Shown piece after piece: positions 42,145-50,973 of a stretch of 64,000 bases of DNA (position 1 is the stretch's first letter; each line of letters starts with the position of its first letter). The translations under genes and the position numbers were made by a program. The notes beneath the pieces are model-generated. The model had not been told where the DNA came from and searched no databases. It was given only the letters and a program-made list of their open reading frames with translations. This DNA is from Burkholderia puraquae (GTDB lineage: Bacteria > Pseudomonadota > Gammaproteobacteria > Burkholderiales > Burkholderiaceae), in contig NZ_NBYX01000001.1 in the NCBI RefSeq assembly GCF_002099195.1, positions 163,828 to 227,827 of the forward strand, given 5' to 3'.

Positions 42145-43734
42145 TTACTTCGCGAGCGTGCGGTATGACACGAGGTCGTTGATCGGCCCGATTTCCGGCC
42201 CGGTCACGCCGGGGCGCGTCGCGACCTGCACGACCTTCTCGAACATGATGATGAACGGCGAGTTCGCGAGCACGGCCTTCTGCAGCGCTTCGTAACGCTG
42301 CGCGCGCTTCACGGGCGACGGCTCGACGAGCGCGGCCTCGGTGTCCTTCGTCAGTTGCGGAATGTCCCAGCTGTTGCGCCACGCGAGCATTTTCGTCGGC
42401 GACTGGTCGGAGTTGTCCGGATTCCACGCGAAGCCGCGCGCATTGCTGTTCGGGTCCATGTAGTCGGGCGACCATTCGCCGACGAAGATGTCGTGCTGGC
42501 GCGCGCGATACTTGCCGATCGCCTGCTTCGCATCGCCCGGAATCAGCTTCACGCGGATGCCGCCTTGCGCGAAGTTCGCCTGCAGCGCCTGCGCGATCTC
42601 GAGATACGGATAGTCGTTCGGCATGTCCATCGTCACGTCGAAGCCGTTCGGCAAGCCGGCCTTGGCGAGCAGCGCCTTCGCCTTCGCGACGTCCTGCTTG
42701 TACGGCCGTGCGTTCGACGTGCCGAGGAAGCCTTCCGGCAGGAAGGTTTCATGCACCTTGTAGGTCGTGCTGACGATGTTGCGCTGGATGCCGTCGTAGT
42801 CGACGAGCCATTTCATCGCCTGCTGCACCTCGGGTTTCGCGAGGTTCGGGTTCTTCGTGTTCAGGCTCAGGTACAGCAGTGCGGATACCGGCCACGACGC
42901 GACCTTGATCTTGCCGGCCTTCGTCAGCGCGGCGAGGCTGTCGGGGCTCAGGTTGCGCGCGGCGTCGGCGTCGCCGTTCTCCAGCAGCAGCCGTTGCGCG
43001 GACGCTTCGGGCACGTGGCGCAACACGATGCGCTTCATCGGGTAAGGCGTGCGGTACTTGTCGAAACGCTGCAGCACGATGGTCTCGTTGGGCGTCCACT
43101 TGACGAGCTGGTACGGGCCCGAGCCCGCGTCGTTGGTCCGGAGCCAGCCGCTGCCGAAATCGTTGCCCTGCTGGTGCGACAGCAGCAGCTTCTTGTCGAA
43201 GACCGATGCCGGGCAGGCGCTCAGCACGTTGAGCACGAAGCTCGGTGCGTACTTGCGGTCGGTTTCGAGCACGACGGTCTGCGGATCGACCACGCGCACC
43301 TTCTGCATCACGTTCGTCTTCGTGAGACCGAGATCGGCGAGCACGCCGGCCGGCCCCTTGTCGAGCAGGATGGTGCGCTGCAGCGACCACGCGACGTCGT
43401 CGGCGGTCACCGGGTTGCCGGAATGGAACGTGAGGCCGGGGCGCAGCTTGAACGTGTAGGTCACGCCGTCGGCGCCGACCGTCCACGATTGCGCGATCTG
43501 CCCGTCGAAGCGCGTCGGGTCCTTCAGGTCGACACGTACCAGGCGTTCGTAGGTGTTCGCGACGTACTCGGACGGCACCAGTTCGTAGATCCCGCTCGGG
43601 TCGAGGGTCGTGAATTCGCCGAGCTGCGTGGCGACGACGAAGATGCCGGGCGGCGTGGCTGCCTGCGACGGCAGCGCCGGAACAAGTGCGACGAGCGCGG
43701 CGCTGACGAACAGCCGGGACAGCAGGTGCTTCAT
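42145..43734 (-). CDS. Orphan peptide-binding protein (SBP_bac_5), paralogue of ddpA
   Basis: 529 residues from the Met at 43734, with a signal peptide (LFVSAALVALVPALPSQA). It is highly similar along its length to the binding protein at 34064: for example YELVPSEYVANTYERLVRVDL, NEAGSG/NDAGSG, KTTYKVHQTFLPEGFLGT / STTYKVHETFLPEGFLGT, and the ending IGPINDLVSYR. It has no permease or ATPase genes beside it, so it probably uses the transporter of the ddp-like operon or another one. Convergent with mntH (54 bases apart). Confidence 0.92.
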   Translation of the reverse strand: MKHLLSRLFVSAALVALVPALPSQAATPPGIFVVATQLGEFTTLDPSGIYELVPSEYVANTYERLVRVDLKDPTRFDGQIAQSWTVGADGVTYTFKLRPGLTFHSGNPVTADDVAWSLQRTILLDKGPAGVLADLGLTKTNVMQKVRVVDPQTVVLETDRKYAPSFVLNVLSACPASVFDKKLLLSHQQGNDFGSGWLRTNDAGSGPYQLVKWTPNETIVLQRFDKYRTPYPMKRIVLRHVPEASAQRLLLENGDADAARNLSPDSLAALTKAGKIKVASWPVSALLYLSLNTKNPNLAKPEVQQAMKWLVDYDGIQRNIVSTTYKVHETFLPEGFLGTSNARPYKQDVAKAKALLAKAGLPNGFDVTMDMPNDYPYLEIAQALQANFAQGGIRVKLIPGDAKQAIGKYRARQHDIFVGEWSPDYMDPNSNARGFAWNPDNSDQSPTKMLAWRNSWDIPQLTKDTEAALVEPSPVKRAQRYEALQKAVLANSPFIIMFEKVVQVATRPGVTGPEIGPINDLVSYRTLAK

Positions 43735-43870
43735 GCGGGCTCCGTTGAAAGGGAATCGTGGGTGCGATTCTCTCATCGACGGCCGCCCGGATGAAAATAT
43801 TCAGCGTGCGCACCGGCAGGGTGGCGCACGGAGCGAGCCGGGCGGGCGCCCGGCATCGGCAGGGTTCGGA

Positions 43871-44206
43871 TCAGATCACGCAGCGCGCGATCGCGAAGCG
43901 CATCGCTTCCTCGGCCGGCTCGTTGCCGGAGCCGCGCACGACCTTGACGACCGAACCGTGGCCCGACGGGGTCAGCGTGACGAAGTACGAGTTCGAGCCG
44001 ACGGCGATATCGGTTACGCCGTTGCGCTGCGATTGCTCGGTGCCCGACAGGCGGCTGTCGAGGCAGTTGGCGATCGCATAGGCCGGACGTTGCGACGACA
44101 CGTAGATCATCGGCGCTGCGCCGGACGACGCGGCCGAGTCGGACGAGGGCGCGGAACCGCAGGCAGCGAGCAGGGCGGCGGGAAGGAGCAGCAGGAATCG
44201 TTTCAT
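43871..44206 (-). CDS. Small lipoprotein of unknown function
   Basis: 111 residues. Starts MKRFLLLLPAALLAAC, a compact lipoprotein signal with lipobox LLAAC, then a Ser/Ala linker and a small domain with two Cys (NCLDSRLSG and ARCVI) that probably form a disulfide. The domain (AIANCLDSRL...YFVTLTPSGHGSVVKVV) recalls short envelope lipoproteins of Burkholderia and Pseudomonas of unknown role. Single gene. Confidence 0.8.
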   Translation of the reverse strand: MKRFLLLLPAALLAACGSAPSSDSAASSGAAPMIYVSSQRPAYAIANCLDSRLSGTEQSQRNGVTDIAVGSNSYFVTLTPSGHGSVVKVVRGSGNEPAEEAMRFAIARCVI

Positions 44207-44463
44207 GGTGGGTCGTCGTGTGTCTCGTATCGAGGCTGGGGCGCGGGGTAGGCGAAACGCGAAGCTTCGCGACGAAACCGCCCGGAATCGGGCCGTTTTT
44301 GACGGACGACGATGCGACAGGCGGCTGACGACGGAGTATACCCGCAGCATTTGACGGCGTTGGCGCGTTGAAACGATTCGATACACAACAAGCACCCGCT
44401 GCCGCGCGGCGGCAGCAGGCGTTTCAGGCGACGGCGAATGGGCACTTGCCGGTGTTGTCGATG

Positions 44464-44793
44464 TTATTGGCCGATCTGGTGGCTGACCGCATTTTCCTGC
44501 TGGTTCAGCACGTGCTTTTCGCTCTTCGTGATGTGGCTGTGATCCTGCACAGCCATGTCCCGCTCTTCCTGGCGGATCTTGCGGTCGTCGCGGTGCAGGC
44601 GCGCGGCCTGTGCGTGCGACATCTCGCCTTCCTTCACTTCGTGATGGATCCGGCGATTCTGGTTGGCGAGGCGCTGGTTGACCTCTTCGCGGCGCGGATG
44701 CGTCTGTTGCCACGGCGTGTCGGCGAACGCGGTGCCGGTCAGCACCGACATCAGGGTGGCGGCGATCGCGAGATGGCGGGTGAGGGCTCGCAT
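44464..44793 (-). CDS. Small secreted charged protein
   Basis: 109 residues with a Sec signal (MRALTRHLAIAATLMSVLTGTAFA). The mature part is very polar and helical, rich in His, Arg, Glu and Gln (HPRREEVNQRLANQNRRIHHEVKEGEMSHAQAARLHRDDRKI), predicted as a coiled-coil-like or extended helix. Such proteins are common in Burkholderia as hypothetical genes. Possible roles include periplasmic stress or metal binding; none shown. Confidence 0.78.
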   Translation of the reverse strand: MRALTRHLAIAATLMSVLTGTAFADTPWQQTHPRREEVNQRLANQNRRIHHEVKEGEMSHAQAARLHRDDRKIRQEERDMAVQDHSHITKSEKHVLNQQENAVSHQIGQ

Positions 44794-44968
44794 GGGGTTT
44801 TCTCCTGTCGTTGCGCGTCCGGATCGTGGGCGCTTGACGAAAAAACGCGGAGCGGGCCTGGGCTGTTGACGTTTCTGCCTGTATCGATTGCAAGTCTTTA
44901 TTACGTCGGCGCGTTGCGGCGCGGGCCCCGGCGTGCGCGGTGCGGGGCCCGGCCGTCGCGAATGCGGA

Positions 44969-46528
44969 TCAATGTGCGCCGGCCGCCGCCGCATCGGCAT
45001 CGCCGCCGCCCGAGCGCGACGGTTTCGTGATCCAGATCAGCGGAATGATCGCGATGAAGATGATCGCCGACACGTAGAAGATATCGTTCAGCCCCATCAC
45101 GGCCGCCTGCGAATCGACCGATGCGTTGAAGAACGCGAGCGCCGAATCGGGGCTCAGGTGCAGCAGCGAGCGTGTCGCGTCGACCTGCTGCGTGAACACC
45201 GGGTTGGTGACGCTCGCCTGCTCGGTGAGCCGCACGTGATGCAGGATCGTGCGGTCGTTCCACGCATTGCTGATCAGCGACGTGCCCACCGCGCCGCAGA
45301 AGGTGCGGCCGAAATTCGACAGGCCCGCGGCGGCCGGGATCTTGTCCGGCGGCAGCCCGGACAGGATGATCGACGTCAGCGGCACGAAGAACATCGCCAT
45401 CGGGATGCCCTGCAGCAGCGTCGGCAAAATGAGATCAAGGCGCGACACGTCGGTATAGAAGGTCGTGCGCATCATGAACACCACCGCGAAGCCGACGAAT
45501 GCGAGCGTCGCGATGTAGCGCGGATCTGTGCGCGGCAGCAGGCGCCCCATGACCGGCGTGAGCAGGATCGCGAACAGCCCGAGCGGCGCGGTGGCGAGCC
45601 CCGAATCGACCGCGCGGTAGCCGAGATAGCCCTGCATCCACTGCGGCAGCAGCACCAGCGTGCCGAAGAACATCCCGTACGCGACCGAGATCGCAATCGT
45701 GCCGCCCGCGAAATTGCGTTGCGTGAAGAGCCGCAGGTCGACGATCGGATTGACCTCGTGGAGCTCCCACACGAGGAAGAACGCGAAGCCGATCAGCGCG
45801 ACGATGCCGAGCGCGACGACGACGGGCGAGTTGAACCAGTCGAGATCCTTGCCCTTGTCGAGCATGATCTGCAGCGATGCGACCCACAGCACGAGCAGCA
45901 ACAGGCCGACCGTATCGATCGGCATGCGTTTCGTGGCCGATTCGCGGTCGCGGAACACGATCCACGTGACGGCTGCCGCGAAGAAGCCCACCGGGATGTT
46001 GATGTAGAAGATCCACGACCAGTTGTAGTCGTAGGTGATCCAGCCGCCGAGCGACGGCCCCGCGATCGGGCCGACGAGCGCGGTCATCGACCACAGCGCC
46101 AGCGCGCTCGACGATTTCTGCCGTGGCCACGCGCCGAGCAGCAGCGCCTGCGACAGCGGCGCGAGCGGCCCGGCGACCGCGCCCTGCAGGATCCGCGCGG
46201 CGAGCAGCGTCGGCAGGTTCGGCGCGATCCCGCACAGCCACGACGCGAACACGAACAGCAGGATCGACGTGACGAACAGGCGCACCTGGCCGAAGCGCTG
46301 CGTGAGCCAGCCGGTCAACGGAATCGACACCGCGTTCGCGGCCGCGAAGATCGTGATCACCCACGTGCCCTCGTCGACCGACACGCCGAGGTCGCCCGAG
46401 ATCGTCGGAATGGCGACGTTCGCGATCGACGAATCGAGCACGTTCATGAACATCGCGAGCGATACCGCGATCGTGCCGATCGCGAGGCGGCCGCCCGACA
46501 GCGGGGCTGGAGTTGACGGAGAGGTCAT
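44969..46528 (-). CDS. DHA2-family MFS drug exporter (EmrB-like)
   Basis: 519 residues with 14 predicted membrane helices and the DHA2 motifs: motif D1 near the start (LAMFMNVLDSSIANVAIPTI), motif A-like GWLTQRFGQVRLF, and motif C in helix 5 (GPIAGPSLGGWI). It probably exports drugs or organic compounds by proton antiport; EmrB-type pumps often work with an EmrA adaptor, which is not next to it here. Upstream 390 bases lie before the next gene. Confidence 0.92.
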   Translation of the reverse strand: MTSPSTPAPLSGGRLAIGTIAVSLAMFMNVLDSSIANVAIPTISGDLGVSVDEGTWVITIFAAANAVSIPLTGWLTQRFGQVRLFVTSILLFVFASWLCGIAPNLPTLLAARILQGAVAGPLAPLSQALLLGAWPRQKSSSALALWSMTALVGPIAGPSLGGWITYDYNWSWIFYINIPVGFFAAAVTWIVFRDRESATKRMPIDTVGLLLLVLWVASLQIMLDKGKDLDWFNSPVVVALGIVALIGFAFFLVWELHEVNPIVDLRLFTQRNFAGGTIAISVAYGMFFGTLVLLPQWMQGYLGYRAVDSGLATAPLGLFAILLTPVMGRLLPRTDPRYIATLAFVGFAVVFMMRTTFYTDVSRLDLILPTLLQGIPMAMFFVPLTSIILSGLPPDKIPAAAGLSNFGRTFCGAVGTSLISNAWNDRTILHHVRLTEQASVTNPVFTQQVDATRSLLHLSPDSALAFFNASVDSQAAVMGLNDIFYVSAIIFIAIIPLIWITKPSRSGGGDADAAAAGAH

Positions 46529-46920
46529 GGGTTTCCTGCGTAAGGTACGTAACGGATGCGGCCCGTTGCGGCGGACGCGCGTTGCCGCGCACGCGTGCGA
46601 AAGCGATGCAGGCGCGGCTCGGCTGCAGAACGGAAGGCGGCATGGCGCGCGCGACGCGGCTCGTTACATCGGGGCGACGCATGCGACGTGCTGTTCGAGC
46701 GGATGCACGAAGCCATGGCAGGCTTCGGGAGGCGGGATGCTGCCGGTCAGGAAGGCGGGACGCGCGTGACGCGTCTGCGGGCAGCGCTCAGGCGGCTGCC
46801 GTCGCGTGTGGAGTCGTTTGGCATCGCGACAGGCTAACGATGCGGCGAGCCGCCATCAACATGGGCCGGCTCATTAATCGATTTCGCGTGGCGCAATAAT
46901 CGGTGGGCGAACCGTGCCGG
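46529..46920. other. Intergenic region without visible gene
   Basis: About 390 bases between the starts of the MFS gene and the end of the next LysR gene. Several frames are open by GC bias but none has a ribosome site, signal or known motif. No palindrome or terminator stood out. Confidence 0.4.
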
Positions 46921-47823
46921 TTACGGTGCGGTTCGCCATGCGGTGAACAATTCCGCGAGGAAATCGACGAACGCGCGCACCTTGCTGTCGAGCGTCGCGC
47001 GCCGCGGGTACAACACGTGCAGCTCGACGTCGTCGGTCCGGTGCCAGTCGGGCAGCACGATTTCGAGTTCGTTCCGTTCGAGCCGGCGGGCCGTGTAGTG
47101 CGTCGAGACCAGCGCAATGCCGCCGCCGCTCGCGGCCTGGCGCAGCACCGTCACCGATTCGTTGGTGATCAGCACCGGCCGCACCGGTACGTCGGCCACT
47201 TCGCCGGCCGCATTGGTGAGCCGCAGCGTCAGGCCGGGCGCGTCGCGGCCGACGAGCAGCAGGTCGTGCTGCGCGAGATCCTGCGGCGTGGCGGGCCGGC
47301 CGGCGCGGTCGAGATAGGCGGGGCTCGCGGCGAGCTTCGCCTGCGACCAGCCGAGCGAGCGCGCGATGTAGCTGGAGTCGGTCAGCACGCCCGCGCGCAG
47401 CGCCACGTCGAAGCCATGCTCGACGAGATCGAGCGGGTTGTTGTCGTAGATCAGCACGAGCTGGACGAGCGGGTAGCGCCGGCGAAACTCGGCGAGCGCC
47501 GGTTCCAGTTCGAACAGGCCGATCGAGTAGGGCACCAGCACGCGCAGCATGCCCTCCGGCGCCGTGCGCAGTGCGCGCGCCTGACGGTCCGCGTCGAGCA
47601 GGATGTCCTCGGCGCGCAGGCAGCGCTCGTAGTAGTCGCGTCCGGCTTCGGTGACGGAGACGCGCCGGGTGGTGCGGTACAGCAACTGGACGCCGAGATC
47701 GTCCTCGAGCTGCTTGACCTTGCGGCTCACGCGGCTGAGCGGCATGTCGAGGTGCGTGGCGGCGGCGGTGAAGTTGCCGCGTTCGACCACGCGCAGGAAT
47801 ATCCGGATGCTTTCGAAGTCCAT
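46921..47823 (-). CDS. LysR-family regulator
   Basis: 300 residues: MDFESIRIFLRVVERGNFTAAATHLDMPLSRVSRKVKQLEDDLGVQLLYRTTRRVSVTEAG gives the helix-turn-helix and linker. The effector domain (LLVGRDAPGLTLRL..., TDSSYIARSLG) is that of the DsdC/PgrR-like group. It is divergent from the FUSC efflux gene with 145 bases between, so it probably regulates that pump, as AaeR does aaeB in E. coli. Confidence 0.93.
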   Translation of the reverse strand: MDFESIRIFLRVVERGNFTAAATHLDMPLSRVSRKVKQLEDDLGVQLLYRTTRRVSVTEAGRDYYERCLRAEDILLDADRQARALRTAPEGMLRVLVPYSIGLFELEPALAEFRRRYPLVQLVLIYDNNPLDLVEHGFDVALRAGVLTDSSYIARSLGWSQAKLAASPAYLDRAGRPATPQDLAQHDLLLVGRDAPGLTLRLTNAAGEVADVPVRPVLITNESVTVLRQAASGGGIALVSTHYTARRLERNELEIVLPDWHRTDDVELHVLYPRRATLDSKVRAFVDFLAELFTAWRTAP

Positions 47824-47968
47824 ACGGGGTGCTTCAGAGTTCGACCTGCGCGCATCTTACCTTTGCCGGCCGGATCGCTTCATGCAGGGGCGATTATCCT
47901 GCCCGGTGCAATAACGCATCCTGTCCGCACCCCTTAGTGGCGGCGGAGCGCGCCCGTATGCTCGCCGC

Positions 47969-49999
47969 ATGAAATTCGCCTTGCCCCCTCTGCCGCCGCT
48001 CGCGGTCGTGCGTACCGCGCTGCGCGACGCACGGCCCACGCTGCCGCCCGGCGCCATCGGCTTCGCGTTGCGCAACACCGCCGCGTCGCTCCTCGCGCTC
48101 TACATCGCGTTCCGGATGAATCTCGACGATCCGAAGTGGGCCGCGTCGACCGTATGGATCGTCGCGCAGGGCAGCCGCGGGATGGGTTTGTCGAAGAGCC
48201 AGTACCGGATTTTCGGCACCGCGATCGGCGCGGCCGTCGCGCTCGTGCTGACCGGTGCGTTCGCGCAGACGCCCGAGCTGTTCCTGCCGGCGCTCGCTGC
48301 GTGGATCGGCCTGTGCGCGGGCGTCGCGACCTTCCTGCGCAATTTCCGGGCGTATGCGGCGGTGCTCGCGGGCTACACGGCGGCGATCATTGCGATGGAC
48401 GCCGTATCCGCGCCGCTGCACGCATTCGATATTGCAACCGCGCGATGCCTGTACGTGGTGGTCGGCATTCTCTGCGGTGCAGCGTTCGAGACGGTGTTCG
48501 CACCCGGTTCGCCGCTGGCCGACGTCCGCATGCGGCTCGCGCGCTATCTCGACCGTGCGATGGCCATCGGCGCGGGCGCGCTGCGCCGCGAGCCGAACGG
48601 CGCCGCCGTGCACCGGCTGTTCGCGGACGCGCTCGAACTCGACACGGCGGCCGAGTATGCGGCCGCCGGCGCGCCGCCGGTGCGCAACGCGATCGGCCAT
48701 CTGCGCGCGGCGGTGCTGGGCGTGCTGTCCGCGCAGGCCGCGGGGCAGGCGCTGCACGAACACGCGGCGCGCAGCGGCGGCACGCCGGACCCGCTGGTCG
48801 CCGATGCCGCGCAGGTGCTCGACGGCGTGGTGGCGTCGGGCGAAGCGGGCCCCGCGCTGACGGCACTGCGTGCGCGCGTGGACGATGCAGTGCGCGCCGA
48901 GGCCGCGGACCCGACCGGCTCGGACACGTCGCGGCTGCTCACGCTCGACCGGCTGGCGGCGCTGCTTGCCGGGTTCGATGCCGCGTTGGCGGGCAAGGCG
49001 CAGCTGGATCGGCCGAACCCGCCGGCGTCGCGCGTGCGCTATGCGTTCCACCACGATCCGGTGCTCGCGTGGCACAACGGGATCCGCGCGTTCGTCGCGG
49101 TGCTGGTTGCCTCGGCGCTCTGGATCTTGACCGCGTGGCCGTCGGGCGCCGGGTTCGTCGCGATCACGGGCGTGGTCTGCGCGCTGTTCTCGACGCGCCC
49201 GAACTCGGTGGGCGCCACCGTCGGCTTCCTGAAAGGGGCGGCCTGCGCAGCGGTCGCGGGCGCGCTCTGCAATTTTGTGCTGCTGCCGGCGGTATCGGGC
49301 TTCGAGATGCTCGCGTACATCCTCGGCGTGTTCTTGGTCGGCACCGGCCTCGCGATGCGCAATCCGCGCACGGCCGGCATCGGCAGCGGCTTCTCGATCT
49401 TCTTCTGGAATTTCACGTCGCCGGACAATACGGCGCGCATCGGCGACGCCGCGTTTCTCAATTCGGCGCTCGCGACGCTGCTCGGCATCGCGTTCGGGGC
49501 CCTGGTGTTCGCGCTCGTGTTCCCCGGCGATCCCGGCACGAGCCGGCGGCGCCTGCATCGCGCGGTGCGCGGCGACCTGGCGCGCATCGCACGCAACCCG
49601 CGGGCATGGCGGGCGAGCGCGTGGCTGAGCCGCACGGCCGACCGTCTCGGGCGCGAACTCGGGTTTGCGGGCCGTCTGCCACCCAGCCTCATCGAGCGCG
49701 ACCTGCGCGATCTGCTCGCAGCCTGGACGATCGGCGACAGCCTGCTGGCGCTGGCCGACCTGGCGACGCGCGAGCCGGCGGTGCGCCGGGCGGTCGCGGT
49801 CGTGCGGGGGCGGGTCGGGCACGCGGATTTCGCGCGGCTCGACCGGGCCTGCGACGCGGCGGCCCGTGTGCTGCTGCGGCGCGTGGCCGAGGTCGACAGC
49901 GACGACGGCCGCGCGCTGCTACGCGGCGTCGTGCTGCTGCGGACGATCGCGGAGACGGCGGCCGCGCACGACGGCTTCCTGCGCGGTCGCCAGGATTGA
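47969..49999 (+). CDS. FUSC-family efflux permease (AaeB-like)
   Basis: 676 residues with two sets of hydrophobic helices (about 30-190 and 355-520) separated by a soluble region, and a C-terminal cytoplasmic part. The repeat ALYIAFRMNLDDPKWAASTVWIVAQGSRGMGLSKSQYRIFGTAIGAA and the second half (FVAVLVASALWILTAWPSGAGFVAITGVVC) match FUSC/AaeB aromatic-acid exporters. Usually paired with small DUF1656 and HlyD genes; here these are absent downstream, so the pump appears solitary. Confidence 0.9.
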   Translation: MKFALPPLPPLAVVRTALRDARPTLPPGAIGFALRNTAASLLALYIAFRMNLDDPKWAASTVWIVAQGSRGMGLSKSQYRIFGTAIGAAVALVLTGAFAQTPELFLPALAAWIGLCAGVATFLRNFRAYAAVLAGYTAAIIAMDAVSAPLHAFDIATARCLYVVVGILCGAAFETVFAPGSPLADVRMRLARYLDRAMAIGAGALRREPNGAAVHRLFADALELDTAAEYAAAGAPPVRNAIGHLRAAVLGVLSAQAAGQALHEHAARSGGTPDPLVADAAQVLDGVVASGEAGPALTALRARVDDAVRAEAADPTGSDTSRLLTLDRLAALLAGFDAALAGKAQLDRPNPPASRVRYAFHHDPVLAWHNGIRAFVAVLVASALWILTAWPSGAGFVAITGVVCALFSTRPNSVGATVGFLKGAACAAVAGALCNFVLLPAVSGFEMLAYILGVFLVGTGLAMRNPRTAGIGSGFSIFFWNFTSPDNTARIGDAAFLNSALATLLGIAFGALVFALVFPGDPGTSRRRLHRAVRGDLARIARNPRAWRASAWLSRTADRLGRELGFAGRLPPSLIERDLRDLLAAWTIGDSLLALADLATREPAVRRAVAVVRGRVGHADFARLDRACDAAARVLLRRVAEVDSDDGRALLRGVVLLRTIAETAAAHDGFLRGRQD

Positions 50000-50040
50000 T
50001 GGCGGGATGGCAGGATGGCGCGTGAGCGGCGGCCCGCGCG

Positions 50041-50961
50041 TCAACTGAGGCGATAGGCCTTGCCCGGCGTCACTTCCGCCGGCAGCGGCTCGCGGTTCAG
50101 TTCGAGCAGCGTGCGCTCGATCTGCCGCGTCATCGCATCGAGTGCGAGATGGTTCGGCCCGTCGCCGAAGGGTTCGGCGATTGCATGCGCGATTGCGTCG
50201 AGCGCGATCAGCGTATACGCGACGAACACGGTGACGAACGGCGTTGCCGCGCCGATCGAATCGACGAGACCGAACGGCAGCAGCACGCAGTACGCGTAGA
50301 TGGTCCGGTGCAGCAGCACGTCGTATGAAAACGGGATCGGCGTGGAAGCGATCCGTTCGCAGCCGCTCACCATCGCGACGAGCTCGTCGAGGCGCGCATC
50401 GAGCATCCACAGGCGCGTGTCGGCGAGGCGCCCCGCATCGGCGCGAGCGGCGAACGCTTCGCGCAGCGCATGCACGATGACGACCGGGCGGAACCGCGAC
50501 GCGGCGATGCGCGCATAGGTGGCATCGTCGAGCAGCCCGCGCAGGTCCGCGGCCGGATCGGTGCCGCGCAGCTGATGCTTGAGCGTATAGACGAACGCGA
50601 CGACCGTGCGCACGAACGCGCGCCGCGATGCATCGTCACGGTCGACGGCACCGTAGCAGAGTGCCTGCGACACCAGCGTGCGCGTGGCGGTCAGTACGCC
50701 GCCCCAGAGCTGCCGGCCTTCGCGGTAGCGTTCGTAGCTCGCGTTGTTGCGAAACCCCGCGAAGATCGCGAGCGTGAGGCCGATCAGCGTGAACGGCGTC
50801 GGATTCAGCGGCACCTTCTCGCCGAGCACGCGGCCGCCGCCCCACACCGCGACGAGGCTGATCGCGAGCGTCAGCACGAGCTGCGGCAGGATGGTCGGCA
50901 GCACCGAGCCGTTCCAGACGAGCAGCATCCGCAGCCAGTGCTCGCGCGGACGAACGATCAT
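50041..50961 (-). CDS. Bestrophin-like anion channel (UPF0187/YneE)
   Basis: 306 residues. Family features: N-terminal WLRMLLVWNGSVLPTILPQLVLTLAISL helix, PTPFTLIGLTLAIFAGFRNNASYERYREGRQLWGGV, and IPFSYDVLLHRTIYAYCVLLPFGLVDSIGAATPFVTVFVAYTLIALDAI. Bacterial bestrophins are pentameric ion channels in the inner membrane. It starts 12 bases after the stop of the YdeP-like gene, so the two are cotranscribed. Confidence 0.92.
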   Translation of the reverse strand: MIVRPREHWLRMLLVWNGSVLPTILPQLVLTLAISLVAVWGGGRVLGEKVPLNPTPFTLIGLTLAIFAGFRNNASYERYREGRQLWGGVLTATRTLVSQALCYGAVDRDDASRRAFVRTVVAFVYTLKHQLRGTDPAADLRGLLDDATYARIAASRFRPVVIVHALREAFAARADAGRLADTRLWMLDARLDELVAMVSGCERIASTPIPFSYDVLLHRTIYAYCVLLPFGLVDSIGAATPFVTVFVAYTLIALDAIAHAIAEPFGDGPNHLALDAMTRQIERTLLELNREPLPAEVTPGKAYRLS

Positions 50962-50973
50962 TGCCGTGCTCCG

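Noticed and set aside
46529..46920. Possible small genes in the gap between the MFS and LysR genes
   Set aside because: Several overlapping open frames exist but none has a ribosome site, signal or motif.
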